The position numbers and the translations under genes were made by a program. The notes beneath the pieces are model-generated. The model worked only from the letters and a program-made list of their open reading frames with translations, was not told where the DNA came from and did not search any database. DNA of 64,000 nt, from the NCBI RefSeq assembly GCF_030010235.1, contig NZ_JASCRS010000005.1, positions 248,001 through 312,000 on the forward strand, written 5' to 3'. This DNA is from Leucobacter sp. UT-8R-CII-1-4. GTDB lineage: Bacteria > Actinomycetota > Actinomycetes > Actinomycetales > Microbacteriaceae. Shown here one piece after another: positions 21,256-30,708 of this stretch (position 1 is the stretch's first letter; the number at the start of each line of letters is the position of its first letter).

Positions 21256-23853
21256 ATGAGTGCGATCCCAGACAAGCCACAACTCGAGGGTCTCGAAGAA
21301 AAGTGGGGGGCAATTTGGGAAGCACAGGGCACATATCGCTTTGAGCGCGAGGGCGCTGACCGCGACGCCGTCTACAGCATCGATACCCCGCCACCAACCG
21401 CTTCAGGTTCGCTCCATGTCGGCCACGTGTTCAGCTATACGCACACGGATACTGTTGCGCGATTCCAGCGGATGCGCGGCAAGCGAGTGTTCTACCCAAT
21501 GGGTTGGGACGACAACGGACTGCCCACTGAGCGTCGCGTGCAGAACTACTACGGTGTGCGCTGTGATCCATCGCTCCCCTACGTTGACGGTTTCGTACCA
21601 CCGCACGAGGGCGGTGACGGCAAGAGCATCAAGGCAGCGGATCAGCAGCCGATTTCACGCCGCAACTTTATTGAGCTCTGCGAACGTCTCACCGTCGAAG
21701 ACGAAAAGCAGTTTGAAGACCTCTGGCGCACCCTCGGCCTTTCAGTTGACTGGGCACAGAGCTACCGCACAATTGGCCAGGAGTCGCTGCGGGCATCGCA
21801 GCTCGCGTTTATTCGTAACGTTGAGCGCGGTGAGGCTTACCAGGCTCAGGCGCCAACCCTGTGGGACGTGACCTTCCGCACCGCTGTTGCGCAGGCTGAG
21901 CTCGAAGATCGTGATCAGCCAAGCGCCTACCATGCGCTCGCGTTCCATCGCACCGATGGTGCAGGCGACATCGTCATCGACACCACCCGTCCCGAACTTC
22001 TTGCTGCCTGCGTGGCACTGGTTGCACATCCTGACGACGAACGGTACAAGCCGCTCTTTGGCAGCACCGTTCGCACCCCAATCTTCGGTGTCGAGGTTCC
22101 AATTGTTGCGCACCACCTGGCCCAGCAAGACAAGGGCACCGGCATCGCGATGATTTGCACCTTCGGTGACGTCACCGACGTGATCTGGTGGCGCGAGCTC
22201 AACCTGCCCAACCGTGCAATTCTCGGTTTTGACGGCCGTATTGTCTCGGAAGCGCCGGAAGCGATCAGCACCGAGGCGGGCCTCGAAGCATTCGCCCAGA
22301 TTGCTGGGAAGACCGTTTTCAGCGCGAAGCAGGTCATGGTTGAGATGCTGCAGGCAAGCGGCGAACTTCAGGGTGAGATCCGAAAGATCACTCACCCGGT
22401 GAAATTCTTCGAGAAGGGCGACAAGCCACTCGAGATCGTGTCGACCCGCCAGTGGTACATCAAGAACGGTGCGCGTGACGAAGCCCTCCGTGAGCGCCTG
22501 CTTGCACACGGCAAGGAACTCGAATGGCACCCTGACTTCATGCGGGTTCGCTACGAAAACTGGGTCGAAGGACTCTCCGGCGACTGGTTGATTTCTCGCC
22601 AGCGTTTCTTTGGTGTGCCAATTCCTGTCTGGTACCCGCTTGATGCCGACGGAAACCCGGTCTTTGATCAGCCGATCATGCCTGAGCTGTCTCAACTGCC
22701 CGTTGACCCATCAAGTGATGTGCCAGCTGGCTTCACGGAAGATCAGCGCGGGGTTGCTGGAGGATTCCAGGGCGAGGTAGACGTGATGGATACCTGGGCC
22801 ACCTCATCTCTGACCCCGCAGCTCGCAGGCGGCTGGGAGCGCGATCAGGAACTCTACGATCTGGTCTTCCCATTTGATCTGCGCCCTCAGGGCCAGGACA
22901 TCATTCGCACTTGGCTGTTCTCTACGCTGCTGCGCAGTGAGCTTGAATCGGGCACACTGCCTTGGCGTCACGCAGGCATCTCGGGCTGGATCCTTGATCC
23001 AGACCGCAAGAAGATGTCGAAGTCGAAGGGCAACGTGGTAACGCCTGCTGGTATGCTGCAGCAGCACGGCAGCGACGCGGTTCGCTATTGGGCCGCTTCT
23101 GCAAAGCTCGGCACCGACGCCTCGTTCGATCCGCAGAACCCGACGCAGATCAAGATCGGTCGCCGTCTGGCGATCAAGCTGCTGAACGCTGCAAAGTTCA
23201 CGCTCGGTTTCGACGCGAGCGGAGTCGGTGGCGGAGTTACTGAAGCGCTCGATCGTTCGATGCTTGCAAGTCTGGCAAAGGTTGTGGACGACGCGACTCG
23301 CGCGTTTGAGGCTTACGACCACGCACGTGCGCTGGAGCTCACCGAAAGCTTCTTCTGGACCTTCTGCGACGACTACCTCGAACTGGTTAAGGAACGCGCG
23401 CACAGCGGCGAGGGCCAGCCGCAGGCATCGGCCGTTGCTGCGCTTCGTGAAGCTCTCTCGGTGTTCGTTCGACTGCTCGCACCGTTCATTCCATACGCAA
23501 CTGAGGAGGTGTGGTCATGGTTTGCCGAGGGCTCGGTGCACCAGGCACAATGGCCTACTTCTGCGGAGCTGATCGCAGTTGCTGGCGAAGAAGCTGATCT
23601 TGGCCTGCTCTCACTTATGGGCGGTGCTCTGATCGGCGTTCGCGGCGCAAAGACAGCCGCCAAAGCGTCGCAAAAGACCCAGGTCGAGCTTGCCGTTGTA
23701 CAGGCCCCCGAAGTAGATGCAGCTCGCCTGCGTCTTGCTGCGGAGGACCTCGCAGGTGTCGGTCGTATTACTGAACTGCGAATCGAAGCAGCCGACGTCG
23801 CAGCGGTCACCGTGAGCGAAATCGTTCTCGCGCAGGCAGAGACCGAAGGTTAA
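21256..23853 (+). CDS. valS: Valyl-tRNA synthetase
   Basis: This class Ia synthetase charges tRNA-Val and edits threonine. HIGH-type motif SLHVGHVFSYTH is near residue 55, with MGWDDNGLPTERRVQNYYGV just after. KMSKSKGNVV is near 585. The insertion around VRCDPSLPYVDGF fits the actinobacterial 860-residue form, which lacks the long C-terminal coiled coil of E. coli ValRS. GGAGA precedes the ATG. A nested hairpin occupies the leader. A small gene starts 9 bases after the stop and is probably co-transcribed. Confidence 0.97.
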   Translation: MSAIPDKPQLEGLEEKWGAIWEAQGTYRFEREGADRDAVYSIDTPPPTASGSLHVGHVFSYTHTDTVARFQRMRGKRVFYPMGWDDNGLPTERRVQNYYGVRCDPSLPYVDGFVPPHEGGDGKSIKAADQQPISRRNFIELCERLTVEDEKQFEDLWRTLGLSVDWAQSYRTIGQESLRASQLAFIRNVERGEAYQAQAPTLWDVTFRTAVAQAELEDRDQPSAYHALAFHRTDGAGDIVIDTTRPELLAACVALVAHPDDERYKPLFGSTVRTPIFGVEVPIVAHHLAQQDKGTGIAMICTFGDVTDVIWWRELNLPNRAILGFDGRIVSEAPEAISTEAGLEAFAQIAGKTVFSAKQVMVEMLQASGELQGEIRKITHPVKFFEKGDKPLEIVSTRQWYIKNGARDEALRERLLAHGKELEWHPDFMRVRYENWVEGLSGDWLISRQRFFGVPIPVWYPLDADGNPVFDQPIMPELSQLPVDPSSDVPAGFTEDQRGVAGGFQGEVDVMDTWATSSLTPQLAGGWERDQELYDLVFPFDLRPQGQDIIRTWLFSTLLRSELESGTLPWRHAGISGWILDPDRKKMSKSKGNVVTPAGMLQQHGSDAVRYWAASAKLGTDASFDPQNPTQIKIGRRLAIKLLNAAKFTLGFDASGVGGGVTEALDRSMLASLAKVVDDATRAFEAYDHARALELTESFFWTFCDDYLELVKERAHSGEGQPQASAVAALREALSVFVRLLAPFIPYATEEVWSWFAEGSVHQAQWPTSAELIAVAGEEADLGLLSLMGGALIGVRGAKTAAKASQKTQVELAVVQAPEVDAARLRLAAEDLAGVGRITELRIEAADVAAVTVSEIVLAQAETEG

Positions 23854-23862
23854 GAGGCTGCA

Positions 23863-24117
23863 ATGCAGTTGGGGGCACGTTGGCGAGTGGGCGATCCACC
23901 GCATCGAAGCGTGCCCCCTTCTCTGCATCAGGCAATTGCCGAGGCAGAACTGGCGCACCCTTCAGCAGCATCTTGGACTCTCACCTGGCTTGAGGGAAGA
24001 CCGCGATGTGAGCTCGATGACCTGGCGCTGGTGACGCTCACCGCCACCGGAGACGTTTCTTCAAGTCAGCTGCAAACGCTGAGTGGCGAAGATGATGACG
24101 ATGATTGGCTGCTGTAA
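23863..24117 (+). CDS. Small hypothetical protein downstream of valS
   Basis: This is an 84-residue protein beginning MQLGARWRVGDPPHRSVP. It contains SWTLTWLEGRPRCELDDLAL and ends in a strongly acidic tail, EDDDDDWLL. AGAGG lies before the ATG, and the 9-base gap from valS argues for co-translation. I recall similar short proteins with a WTLTWLEGRP core after valS in related Microbacteriaceae, but no function. No signal peptide or membrane segment is present, so it is cytosolic. Confidence 0.65.
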   Translation: MQLGARWRVGDPPHRSVPPSLHQAIAEAELAHPSAASWTLTWLEGRPRCELDDLALVTLTATGDVSSSQLQTLSGEDDDDDWLL

Positions 24118-24156
24118 CCTCAGAAGCTCAGTGACTACAGACTGCTAGGGGCACTC

Positions 24157-24663
24157 ATGACTGCACACAATTCAAGCGACACCACACAAAAGTTTGTTCG
24201 TGGTGTCGTCCTTCCTATTGCTGCGCTGATGCTCGTGTTTGGCACTGCTGCTTGTGCGCCCGAGCCTGTTGCTGGGTCTGTAGATAAGGAAGCTGAAACT
24301 ACGAGCCCCGAAACAGAGTGGGCCACGGACGATACCGCAGGCACCGAGCTCACAGCGACGCTGCCAGAGTCATTCCCAAGCGAGTTCTTTAAGCTGCCAA
24401 CAGACGCAACTATCTACAATGCAGGCGAACGCAATTCCGAGCAGTGGTTTGTGGTGCTGAAAACCACGGACACCGCAACTGGAGATGCACTCTGGTCTTC
24501 GATCATTGAGCTGAACGCATTCGCCGTGGCAGACGAGACAGAAACTTCAGAGGGCGGTGTTGCAGCGACGCTGAGCCAAGGCCCACTCACGGTGCAGGCG
24601 ATGACCATTCCAAACGCCGACGGCAGCGTGCTATTGAGCTACGACGTCAGCCGGATGTTCTAG
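24157..24663 (+). CDS. Putative lipoprotein, unknown function
   Basis: This is a 168-residue secreted protein. The N-terminus has a 23-residue polar lead, a hydrophobic segment GVVLPIAALMLVFG and lipobox GTAAC. A Thr/Glu-rich linker follows. The mature domain includes LPESFPSEFFKLPTDATIYN and ends QAMTIPNADGSVLLSYDVSR, a pattern of small extracellular domains I cannot name. AGGGG precedes the ATG. It ends 5 bases from the convergent clpX stop. Confidence 0.72.
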   Translation: MTAHNSSDTTQKFVRGVVLPIAALMLVFGTAACAPEPVAGSVDKEAETTSPETEWATDDTAGTELTATLPESFPSEFFKLPTDATIYNAGERNSEQWFVVLKTTDTATGDALWSSIIELNAFAVADETETSEGGVAATLSQGPLTVQAMTIPNADGSVLLSYDVSRMF

Positions 24664-24668
24664 GCGGC

Positions 24669-25940
24669 CTAGGCGCTACGCTCTGCTCCCCCGGCCGCAC
24701 TGAGCACACGCGGTGCTGCTTCACCGAGAACAGCTTCTCTGGTCACGATGACCTTCGTCACCTCAGTGTTTGACGGAACATCAAACATCACCGGACCAAG
24801 CACGTCTTCGAGAATCGCTCGAAGACCGCGGGCGCCGGTCTTTCTCGCTACTGCAAGTTCAGCAATCGCTTCAAGTGACGCGAGTTCAAACTCTAGACTC
24901 ACACCGTCGAGCTCAAACATACGTTGATATTGCTTTACGAGAGCATTCTTGGGTTCTGAAAGAATACGCACGAGCGCTTCGACATCGAGTGGCTCGACGG
25001 TGGCCACCACAGGAAGGCGACCAATAAACTCTGGGATCAAGCCGAACTTATGCAGATCTTCGGGTTGCACCTGGGAAAGCAGTTCTGCTTCGTTTCGTTT
25101 ACTCTCAACCGGAGCTCCGAAGCCAATACCGCCCTTGCCAAGGCGCGAGCCAATGATTTCCTCAAGGCCGGCAAAGGCACCCGCCACAATAAAGAGAACG
25201 TTCGTGGTGTCAAGCTGAATAAATTCTTGGTTTGGGTGCTTGCGCCCGCCCTGCGGTGGGATCGAGGCGACGGTGCCTTCAAGAATCTTTAGGAGCGCCT
25301 GCTGTACGCCCTCGCCCGAGACATCTCGAGTGATCGAGGGGTTCTCAGCCTTGCGCGTGATCTTATCGACCTCATCGATATAGATAATGCCCATTTCTGC
25401 ACGCGCAACATCGTAGTCGGCGGCCTGCAGCAACTTGAGAAGAATATTCTCAACGTCTTCGCCTACGTAGCCGGCCTCGGTAAGCGCGGTGGCATCGGCT
25501 ACAGCAAACGGAACATTCAATTGACGCGCGAGCGACTGTGCGAGATAGGTCTTGCCACAGCCCGTTGGACCCAGAAGCAAGATGTTGGACTTTGCAATCT
25601 CAACCTGTTCAGAGATTGACTCAGCACTCGTAATTGATTTTGCGGCGCGAACTCGCTTGTAGTGGTTGTAGACGGCGACCGCGAGTGATTGTTTTGCACG
25701 ATCTTGACCGATCACGTACTGATCAAGAAAATCTGAGATTTCGCGAGGCTTGTGCAGTGTGAACTCACTCTGCTCAGTTGCAGAGTGCTCGGCAAGGCGC
25801 TCTTCAATGATCTCGTTGCAAAGCCCAACGCATTCATCGCAGATATAGATCTGCGGGCCAGCGATAAGCTGCTGAACCTGCTTCTGGGATTTACCGCAGA
25901 ACGAGCACTTGAGCAACTCGCTGCTCTCGATCTTCGCCAT
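24669..25940 (-). CDS. clpX: ATP-dependent Clp protease ATPase subunit ClpX
   Basis: ClpX is the AAA+ unfoldase that feeds substrates to ClpP. The 423-residue protein has an N-terminal C4 zinc finger ([12 protein letters not shown]...CDEC, residues 11-38) and Walker A GPTGCGKT near 119. Walker [10 protein letters not shown] is near 182. The ClpP-docking IGF-type loop reads GIGFGAPV. I chose the ATG of [16 protein letters not shown] with GAGGGG upstream, discarding 21 codons in front. It lies in the order clpX, clpP2, clpP1, tig on the same strand but has a 130-base gap before it. Confidence 0.97.
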   Translation of the reverse strand: MAKIESSELLKCSFCGKSQKQVQQLIAGPQIYICDECVGLCNEIIEERLAEHSATEQSEFTLHKPREISDFLDQYVIGQDRAKQSLAVAVYNHYKRVRAAKSITSAESISEQVEIAKSNILLLGPTGCGKTYLAQSLARQLNVPFAVADATALTEAGYVGEDVENILLKLLQAADYDVARAEMGIIYIDEVDKITRKAENPSITRDVSGEGVQQALLKILEGTVASIPPQGGRKHPNQEFIQLDTTNVLFIVAGAFAGLEEIIGSRLGKGGIGFGAPVESKRNEAELLSQVQPEDLHKFGLIPEFIGRLPVVATVEPLDVEALVRILSEPKNALVKQYQRMFELDGVSLEFELASLEAIAELAVARKTGARGLRAILEDVLGPVMFDVPSNTEVTKVIVTREAVLGEAAPRVLSAAGGAERSA

Positions 25941-26072
25941 GTGCGCCCCTCGTTGATCTCGTACGTTTCCGGTTGACCCGAGCCTAGCCCCAGCCACCGA
26001 CATTCAGGATTCAGGCACGCCGCTCTCGGAAGAACGACGTGCCTGCGTCCATAACAGTGAATCTAGCCGAAG

Positions 26073-26741
26073 CTACTGACCAATTACTGGCTGTGGGTTC
26101 TTGCGGCTGGTGAGCACCTGATCGATCAGACCGTATTCGAGCGCCTCGTTGGCGTTCAGGATCTTGTCGCGATCAATGTCGTTGTGAACCTGCTCAACCG
26201 AACGCTTTGAATGCTTCGAAAGCGTTGACTCAAGCCACTCACGCATACGCATGATTTCGCGGGCCTGAATCTCGATATCGCTTGCCTGGCCGTGACCGCC
26301 CTGCCCCGTTGAGGGCTGGTGAATCAGCACGCGCGCATTTGGCAGAGCCAGGCGCTTGCCTGGGGTACCGCCGGCGAGGAGCACAGCAGCTGCAGAAGCC
26401 GCCTGGCCGAGGCACACAGTCTGAATGTGCGGCTTGATGTACTGCATGGTGTCGTAGATCGCCGTCATTGCGGTGAATGATCCACCTGGCGAGTTGATGT
26501 ACATAATGATGTCGCGCTCAGTGTCCTTGCTTTCGAGCACGAGCAACTGCGCCATGATGTCATCGGCCGAGGTGTCATCTACCTGCACACCGAGGAAAAT
26601 AATACGGTCTTCGAAAAGCTTGGCGTACGGATCGGTAAAGCGAGTGCCGTATGCGGTGCGCTCCTCAAACTGCGGGAGGATGTAGCGCGAGTTCGGCATC
26701 ATCAGTGGTGAGACGCCTGCCTGGGGCTGGGTATTTTGCAT
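26073..26741 (-). CDS. clpP2: ClpP protease subunit 2
   Basis: This is the serine peptidase subunit of the actinobacterial ClpP1P2 tetradecamer. Catalytic Ser is in [16 protein letters not shown], His in [12 protein letters not shown] and Asp in [15 protein letters not shown]. The N-terminal extension [20 protein letters not shown] is typical of ClpP2 and its propeptide. The ATG has GGAG seven bases upstream; a TTG one codon earlier also opens the frame. It follows clpP1 by 20 bases. Confidence 0.96.
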   Translation of the reverse strand: MQNTQPQAGVSPLMMPNSRYILPQFEERTAYGTRFTDPYAKLFEDRIIFLGVQVDDTSADDIMAQLLVLESKDTERDIIMYINSPGGSFTAMTAIYDTMQYIKPHIQTVCLGQAASAAAVLLAGGTPGKRLALPNARVLIHQPSTGQGGHGQASDIEIQAREIMRMREWLESTLSKHSKRSVEQVHNDIDRDKILNANEALEYGLIDQVLTSRKNPQPVIGQ

Positions 26742-26761
26742 CAAAGGTCTCCTGTGCCGTC

Positions 26762-27346
26762 TTACTTCTTGGTTCCGCCGCCACCGACGACGTCGCTAGC
26801 CGAGTCGCGAATGAAGTCAACGAAACCGTACTCAAGTGCCTCATCGGCACTGAACCAACGGTCACGATCGCCGTCGGCATTAATCTGTTCTACGGTCTTG
26901 CCGGTCTGCGCAGCCGTAATCTCAGCAAGACGGTTCTTCATCGAGGTAATGAGTTGCGCCTGAGTCTGAATATCGCTTGCGGTGCCGCCAAAGCCACCGT
27001 GTGGCTGGTGCAGCAGCACGCGAGCGTTTGGCGTGATGTAACGCTTGCCCTTGGTACCAGCGGTCAACAGGAACTGGCCCATCGAAGCAGCCATACCAAT
27101 ACCCACGGTCACGATATCGTTCGGCACGAAGCTCATCGTGTCGTAGATAGCCATGCCTGCGGTAATCGAACCACCGGGCGAGTTAATGTAGAGGTAAATA
27201 TCTGCCTCGGGATCCTCGGCAGCGAGCAACAAGATCTTTGCGCAGATCTCGTTCGCATTTTCATCTCGCACTTCCGACCCAAGCCAAATGATGCGATCCT
27301 TGAGCAGTCGCTCGAACACGCTGTTCGGCGCCATCTGTTCAGCCAT
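26762..27346 (-). CDS. clpP1: ClpP protease subunit 1
   Basis: This is the second catalytic ClpP subunit. Ser is in [17 protein letters not shown], His in [12 protein letters not shown] and Asp in [16 protein letters not shown]. The length is 194 residues. In actinobacteria ClpP1 and ClpP2 form mixed rings and are both needed. GGAG lies 8 bases before the ATG. A ClgR-type palindrome sits 66 bases upstream, so the pair is probably induced by ClgR under envelope or proteolytic stress. A terminator separates it from tig. Confidence 0.96.
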   Translation of the reverse strand: MAEQMAPNSVFERLLKDRIIWLGSEVRDENANEICAKILLLAAEDPEADIYLYINSPGGSITAGMAIYDTMSFVPNDIVTVGIGMAASMGQFLLTAGTKGKRYITPNARVLLHQPHGGFGGTASDIQTQAQLITSMKNRLAEITAAQTGKTVEQINADGDRDRWFSADEALEYGFVDFIRDSASDVVGGGGTKK

Positions 27347-27411
27347 AGCTGCACTCCTTCAATTCGTGCCTGATATGAGGCTACCGATTTCGCGGCCCTC
27401 GCGCGTGCCTG

Positions 27412-27426
27412 TTCGCCCTAGGCGTT
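27412..27426. promoter_or_regulatory. Candidate ClgR operator of clpP1P2
   Basis: On the minus strand AACGCCTAGGGCGAA fits the published Corynebacterium ClgR box CGCYNANRGCG with flanking A/T. It is near-palindromic. It lies 66 bases before clpP1, where ClgR acts in related genera. TAGCCT about 25 bases downstream of it may be the -10 box. Confidence 0.6.
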
Positions 27427-27441
27427 CTAGTGCGAACAAAC

Positions 27442-27478
27442 AAAGAACCCCCACCAAAAACTTGGCGGGGGTTCTTTT
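27442..27478 (-). terminator. Intrinsic terminator of tig
   Basis: On the minus strand AAAGAACCCCCGCCA, a 7-base loop and TGGTGGGGGTTCTT form a 14-bp stem followed by TGTTTG, 18 bases beyond the tig stop. Confidence 0.88.
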
Positions 27479-27495
27479 CAAAGAAAGTGAAGGAA

Positions 27496-28995
27496 TTACT
27501 TCTCTTCGTCCTTCTTTGCTGGCTTCTTAGCGGCTGGCTTCTTCGCAGCAGGCTTCTTTGCAGGAGCCTTCTCGTCTGCATCAGCCTTCTTCGCTGCTGG
27601 CTTCTTCGCAGGAGCCTTCTTCGCAGGTGCCTTCTTGGCTGGAGCAGCCTCGGTTGCCTCTGCGGCCTCCTCGACGATCTCCTCAGCCTCGTTGACTACC
27701 TCGGCAACTTCTTCGTCATCAACAGCGGTGAATTCGCTGAGGTCAACTGCCTTGCCGTTCTTGTCGACAACCTTTGCCTTCGACAGAGCAACTGCGAGTG
27801 CCTTGTTACGGGTCACCTCGCCGAGGATCATGCCCATCTGGTTGCCCTGGCTGATTGCCTGGAGGAACTGCGATGGGTCCATGCCGTACTGCTGAGCCGA
27901 CTGGAAGATGTACTGCGAGAGCTCGTTCTGGGTTGGGGTGATGTTCTCAGCCTCAACGATTGCGTCGAGCAGGAGCTGCAGAGCGATCTGCTTCTCGGTC
28001 TGCTCACGAACCTCTGCGCGGTGCTCATCGTCTTCAAGGCGACCTTCGCCCTCGAGGTGACGGTGAACTTCTTCTTCAACGAGCTCCTCGCTGACAGGGA
28101 TGCCAGCCTTCTCGATGAGGGTGTCGGTGAACAGGTCACGCGCCTGGCGGCCCTGTGCAAAGACCGAAGCCTGTGCGACCTGCTCGCCGAGGCTCTCGCG
28201 GAGTTCTGCAATAGTGTCGAACTCGCTAGCGAGCTGCGCGAAGTCGTCATCTGCCGTAGCGAGCTCGCGCTCCTTAACAGCGGTGATCGAAACCTCGACC
28301 TCTGCGTCCTGGCCTTCGTACTCGCCGCCGAGCAGCTGAGAGGTAAAGGTGGTGGTCTCGCCTGCAGTGAGAGTCTCAACTGCTTCGTCAAGGCCAACAA
28401 GCATGTTGCCTGCGCCGACCTCGTACGAAACGCCGTTCGCCTGGTCAACGTCGTTACCGTCGATGCGAGCAACGAGGTCGAGCTCAACAAAGTCGCCGGT
28501 CTTAGCTGGGCGTTCAACGGTGTTCAGGTTACCGAAGCGCTCACGCAGCTTGGTAAGTTCCTGCTCAACAGCGTCGTCGCCTACCTCAGCGTTGTCGACC
28601 TCGATCTTGAGGCCCTCGTACTTAGGAAGCTTGAACTCTGGGCGAGCCTCTACCTCGAAGACAAGCGTCATGACGCTCTTCTCGTCTTTAAGGTCAAGCC
28701 ACTTGGCAACGTCAGCAGTTGGACGACCCATTGGCTGAGTGTCGGTCTCGGTGAGCGCTGCCTGGAAGAAAGAATCGAGCGAGTCGTTGACTGCCTGCTC
28801 GATAACTGCCTGACGGCCAACGCGCTGATCGATGATCGGTGCTGGCACGTGACCCTTGCGGAAGCCAGGGATCGAGACCTGCTCAGAGATCGTCTTGTAA
28901 GCCTGCTTGAGGAATGGCTCGAGATCAGCGATTGTGATATCGACCGTGAGCTTTACCCGAGTCGGATTCAGCTTCTCTGCATTTGTCTTAGGCAA
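27496..28995 (-). CDS. tig: Trigger factor with Lys/Ala/Pro-rich tail
   Basis: Trigger factor is the ribosome-bound chaperone and prolyl isomerase that meets nascent chains. The ribosome-binding motif is in [15 protein letters not shown] (residues ~41-55). The FKBP-like domain spans about 150-240 and the C-terminal chaperone arms to about 430. An extra tail of about 50 residues repeats [22 protein letters not shown] units and ends KKDEEK. Such histone-H1-like tails occur on some actinobacterial proteins but are not needed for the core fold. The TTG start has AGAGG six bases before it. Confidence 0.95.
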   Translation of the reverse strand: MPKTNAEKLNPTRVKLTVDITIADLEPFLKQAYKTISEQVSIPGFRKGHVPAPIIDQRVGRQAVIEQAVNDSLDSFFQAALTETDTQPMGRPTADVAKWLDLKDEKSVMTLVFEVEARPEFKLPKYEGLKIEVDNAEVGDDAVEQELTKLRERFGNLNTVERPAKTGDFVELDLVARIDGNDVDQANGVSYEVGAGNMLVGLDEAVETLTAGETTTFTSQLLGGEYEGQDAEVEVSITAVKERELATADDDFAQLASEFDTIAELRESLGEQVAQASVFAQGRQARDLFTDTLIEKAGIPVSEELVEEEVHRHLEGEGRLEDDEHRAEVREQTEKQIALQLLLDAIVEAENITPTQNELSQYIFQSAQQYGMDPSQFLQAISQGNQMGMILGEVTRNKALAVALSKAKVVDKNGKAVDLSEFTAVDDEEVAEVVNEAEEIVEEAAEATEAAPAKKAPAKKAPAKKPAAKKADADEKAPAKKPAAKKPAAKKPAKKDEEK

Positions 28996-29059
28996 TTTGG
29001 CCTCTCAATATCTCTTTGTGCAGTAGGACTCAGTGTTGTTGTAAACCGAAAGAGGTTCG

Positions 29060-29137
29060 TGGTCGGGGTAACAGGATTCGAACCTGCGACCTCCCGCTCC
29101 CAAAGCGGGCGCTCTAGCCAAGCTGAGCTATACCCCG
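29060..29137 (-). tRNA. tRNA-Pro(TGG)
   Basis: The cloverleaf reads CGGGGTA...TACCCCG in the acceptor stem. The anticodon loop TTTGGGA carries TGG, and the T loop is TTCGAAT. The CCA end is encoded. It precedes tig by 64 bases on the same strand. Confidence 0.96.
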
Positions 29138-29155
29138 GTAACAAACAACCATGCA

Positions 29156-29161
29156 AGTCTA
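29156..29161 (-). promoter_or_regulatory. Candidate -10 box of tRNA-Pro
   Basis: TAGACT lies 18 bases before the mature tRNA 5' end on the minus strand. The rest of the 173 bases between the tRNA and the SDR gene shows no gene. Confidence 0.4.
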
Positions 29162-29310
29162 GCGGAACATTCGGCACCAGGTGAATCACCGGTGGAATTT
29201 CTGCCGAACTCCGCGAGTTTCTCTGCATGGATTACATTACAGGTAGATCGCTCCAGGTTTCAAACTGAGCGCGTTCTTACGGCGATTCGTCAATGTTTAA
29301 GCCAAAGTTC

Positions 29311-30009
29311 TCAAAAGCGTTTATCGGCAATCGCGGGCATGATCAGTTCGCGAACAAACGATGAAGACGAGTTTTCGAGCAGCACCTTCACCACGTCGAC
29401 AACGTCGTGCAGAGGGATCAATTCGCCCTCACCGCGCGCCGCCGCGGTCACTCTTGGGGTGTCGAGGGCATCTTCGGTATTAAGGTTGCCCAACTGCAGC
29501 ACGGTGACAGCCAATCGCTGATCGCGGTAGCCCTCGCGAAGCGCATCTGCGACACCGTTGAGAGCGGCCTTTGTGGCGCCGAAGGTCACTTCAGGCCGGC
29601 CGCTACGGGGCAGCCCTGAAGTTGATCCGGTGATGATGACTTTTGGCGCGCCACTTCCAAGCAGCTTCGGCACAATGGCTTTGGCCGCGACGATCAGTCC
29701 TGTTACGTTTACGGCGAGCATTTCCTCGACCGCACTGTCGTCTTGCTCTTCAAAACGATATTCGTCGCTAAACGCTGTGGGTTCCCATATCCCAAGATTC
29801 CAGATAAGCACGTCAAGTGGCCCCGGCAGAGCATCTTCGAGTGCGGCTACCGCGACCTTTGGCTCACTAAAATCGACCGCGATCCAGCGCCCGTTACACC
29901 AGACAGGTACCGACCTCGACACTCCGATTACTTCGTGTCCGGATGCTGTCAAACCCTCGACGAAGGCTTTACCAAGCCCGGAGCTTGCACCAATCACCAG
30001 TATTCGCAT
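29311..30009 (-). CDS. SDR-family (Rossmann) protein lacking the catalytic Tyr
   Basis: This is a 232-residue short-chain dehydrogenase/reductase-like protein. The cofactor motif ILVIGASSGLGKAF opens the protein (TGxxxGxG type), IWNLGI replaces the usual NNAG, and the serine of ITGSTSG is present. The active site reads FGATK where the family has YxxxK, so Phe replaces the catalytic Tyr. It may bind NAD(P) without classical SDR catalysis, acting as a regulator or epimerase-like protein. No ribosome site is seen; GATAAT ends seven bases before the ATG, suggesting a leaderless mRNA. Confidence 0.85.
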   Translation of the reverse strand: MRILVIGASSGLGKAFVEGLTASGHEVIGVSRSVPVWCNGRWIAVDFSEPKVAVAALEDALPGPLDVLIWNLGIWEPTAFSDEYRFEEQDDSAVEEMLAVNVTGLIVAAKAIVPKLLGSGAPKVIITGSTSGLPRSGRPEVTFGATKAALNGVADALREGYRDQRLAVTVLQLGNLNTEDALDTPRVTAAARGEGELIPLHDVVDVVKVLLENSSSSFVRELIMPAIADKRF

Positions 30010-30016
30010 GCTGTCA

Positions 30017-30022
30017 ATTATC
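30017..30022 (-). promoter_or_regulatory. Candidate -10 box of the SDR gene
   Basis: GATAAT on the minus strand ends seven bases before the ATG and would start transcription at or next to the start codon. Confidence 0.45.
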
Positions 30023-30141
30023 CAGCCATCGGCCTGGGAAAGACGGGAGCGCCGGGTTGTTAGAAACAATCACCGGCGCTCCAGCAGCCGGTTAGGGCTG
30101 CGCAGGATCAGTTCACCGCCATAGGGCGAAAGTGGTGATGG

Positions 30142-30507
30142 TTAGGCAACACACTTGTCAAGCACGGCAGTGAGCTTTGCGTTGTCTTCTTCGGTTGCCG
30201 TGCCGCTAGCAATCGCGGTCTCAAGCGCCATGAATTCTTCGAAGGTGAATGTTTCTGTGACCACTTCGAAGCACTTGCCACATAGCTCTTCGCTGGCGCC
30301 AGCTTGTGATGAACACGAAGAAACGAAGTTGTCACGCACCTGTGCGGGGTACTCAGAACCATTCTGTGGAGCCTGCGATTCGGTGGTCTCTGCGACCGAA
30401 TCTTCTTTGAGGGTTTCTGGGCCTGATGGACTGCAGGCAGCGAGCGAGAACACGAGTGCAACGGCACCAATCAGTGCAGCAGAAGTACGATTCAGGTTAT
30501 TTTTCAT
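30142..30507 (-). CDS. Small Cys-containing lipoprotein, unknown function
   Basis: This is a 121-residue lipoprotein with signal peptide MKNNLNRTSAALIGAVALVF and lipobox LAAC (Cys25). A Glu/Ser/Thr-rich linker follows. The mature C-terminal part has four cysteines (SSCSS, LCGKC, DKCVA), enough for two disulfides, and an EF-rich helix FTFEEFMALE. I do not recognise the family. It has a poor ribosome site and stands alone between the SDR gene and the tRNA-Gly region. Confidence 0.72.
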   Translation of the reverse strand: MKNNLNRTSAALIGAVALVFSLAACSPSGPETLKEDSVAETTESQAPQNGSEYPAQVRDNFVSSCSSQAGASEELCGKCFEVVTETFTFEEFMALETAIASGTATEEDNAKLTAVLDKCVA

Positions 30508-30550
30508 ACATCTATCCTGCGTTTATGTACGCCGGTAAAGCAAATGCGCA

Positions 30551-30600
30551 AAACCCGGCTCGCTCAGCGAACCGGGTTTGTTGGAGGGGATGACGGGAAT
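30551..30600 (-). repeat. Copy 1 of 50-bp duplication: terminator plus tRNA-Gly 3'-end remnant
   Basis: These 50 bases match 30709-30758 at 49 positions. The copy holds a 13-bp terminator hairpin and the last 19 bases of tRNA-Gly (30582-30600, including CCA). The body of the tRNA is missing, so it is a pseudo-tRNA fragment. Confidence 0.85.
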
Positions 30601-30651
30601 TGCGTAAAGCGCTCAAAACAAAGGCCATTTCTGGGCTTTGTGCGCGTTGCG

Positions 30652-30672
30652 CCGAGGCCGTCCCGGCCTCGG
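30652..30672. repeat. Palindromic hairpin between the two copies
   Basis: CCGAGGCC pairs with GGCCTCGG across a 5-base loop. It lies in the 108-base spacer between the duplicated tRNA-Gly ends. It has no T tract. Confidence 0.5.
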
Positions 30673-30708
30673 ACAAGGGTTCGTGAGGATTCCCGGAGTC
30701 CCAAACAA

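Noticed and set aside
21742..22695. A 317-codon minus-strand open frame opposite valS
   Set aside because: It is a shadow of valS in a GC-rich third-position frame.
27430..29184. A 584-codon plus-strand open frame opposite trigger factor
   Set aside because: It is the antisense of tig; the Lys/Ala-rich coding gives a long stop-free opposite strand. It has no ribosome site and a Leu-rich, improbable product.
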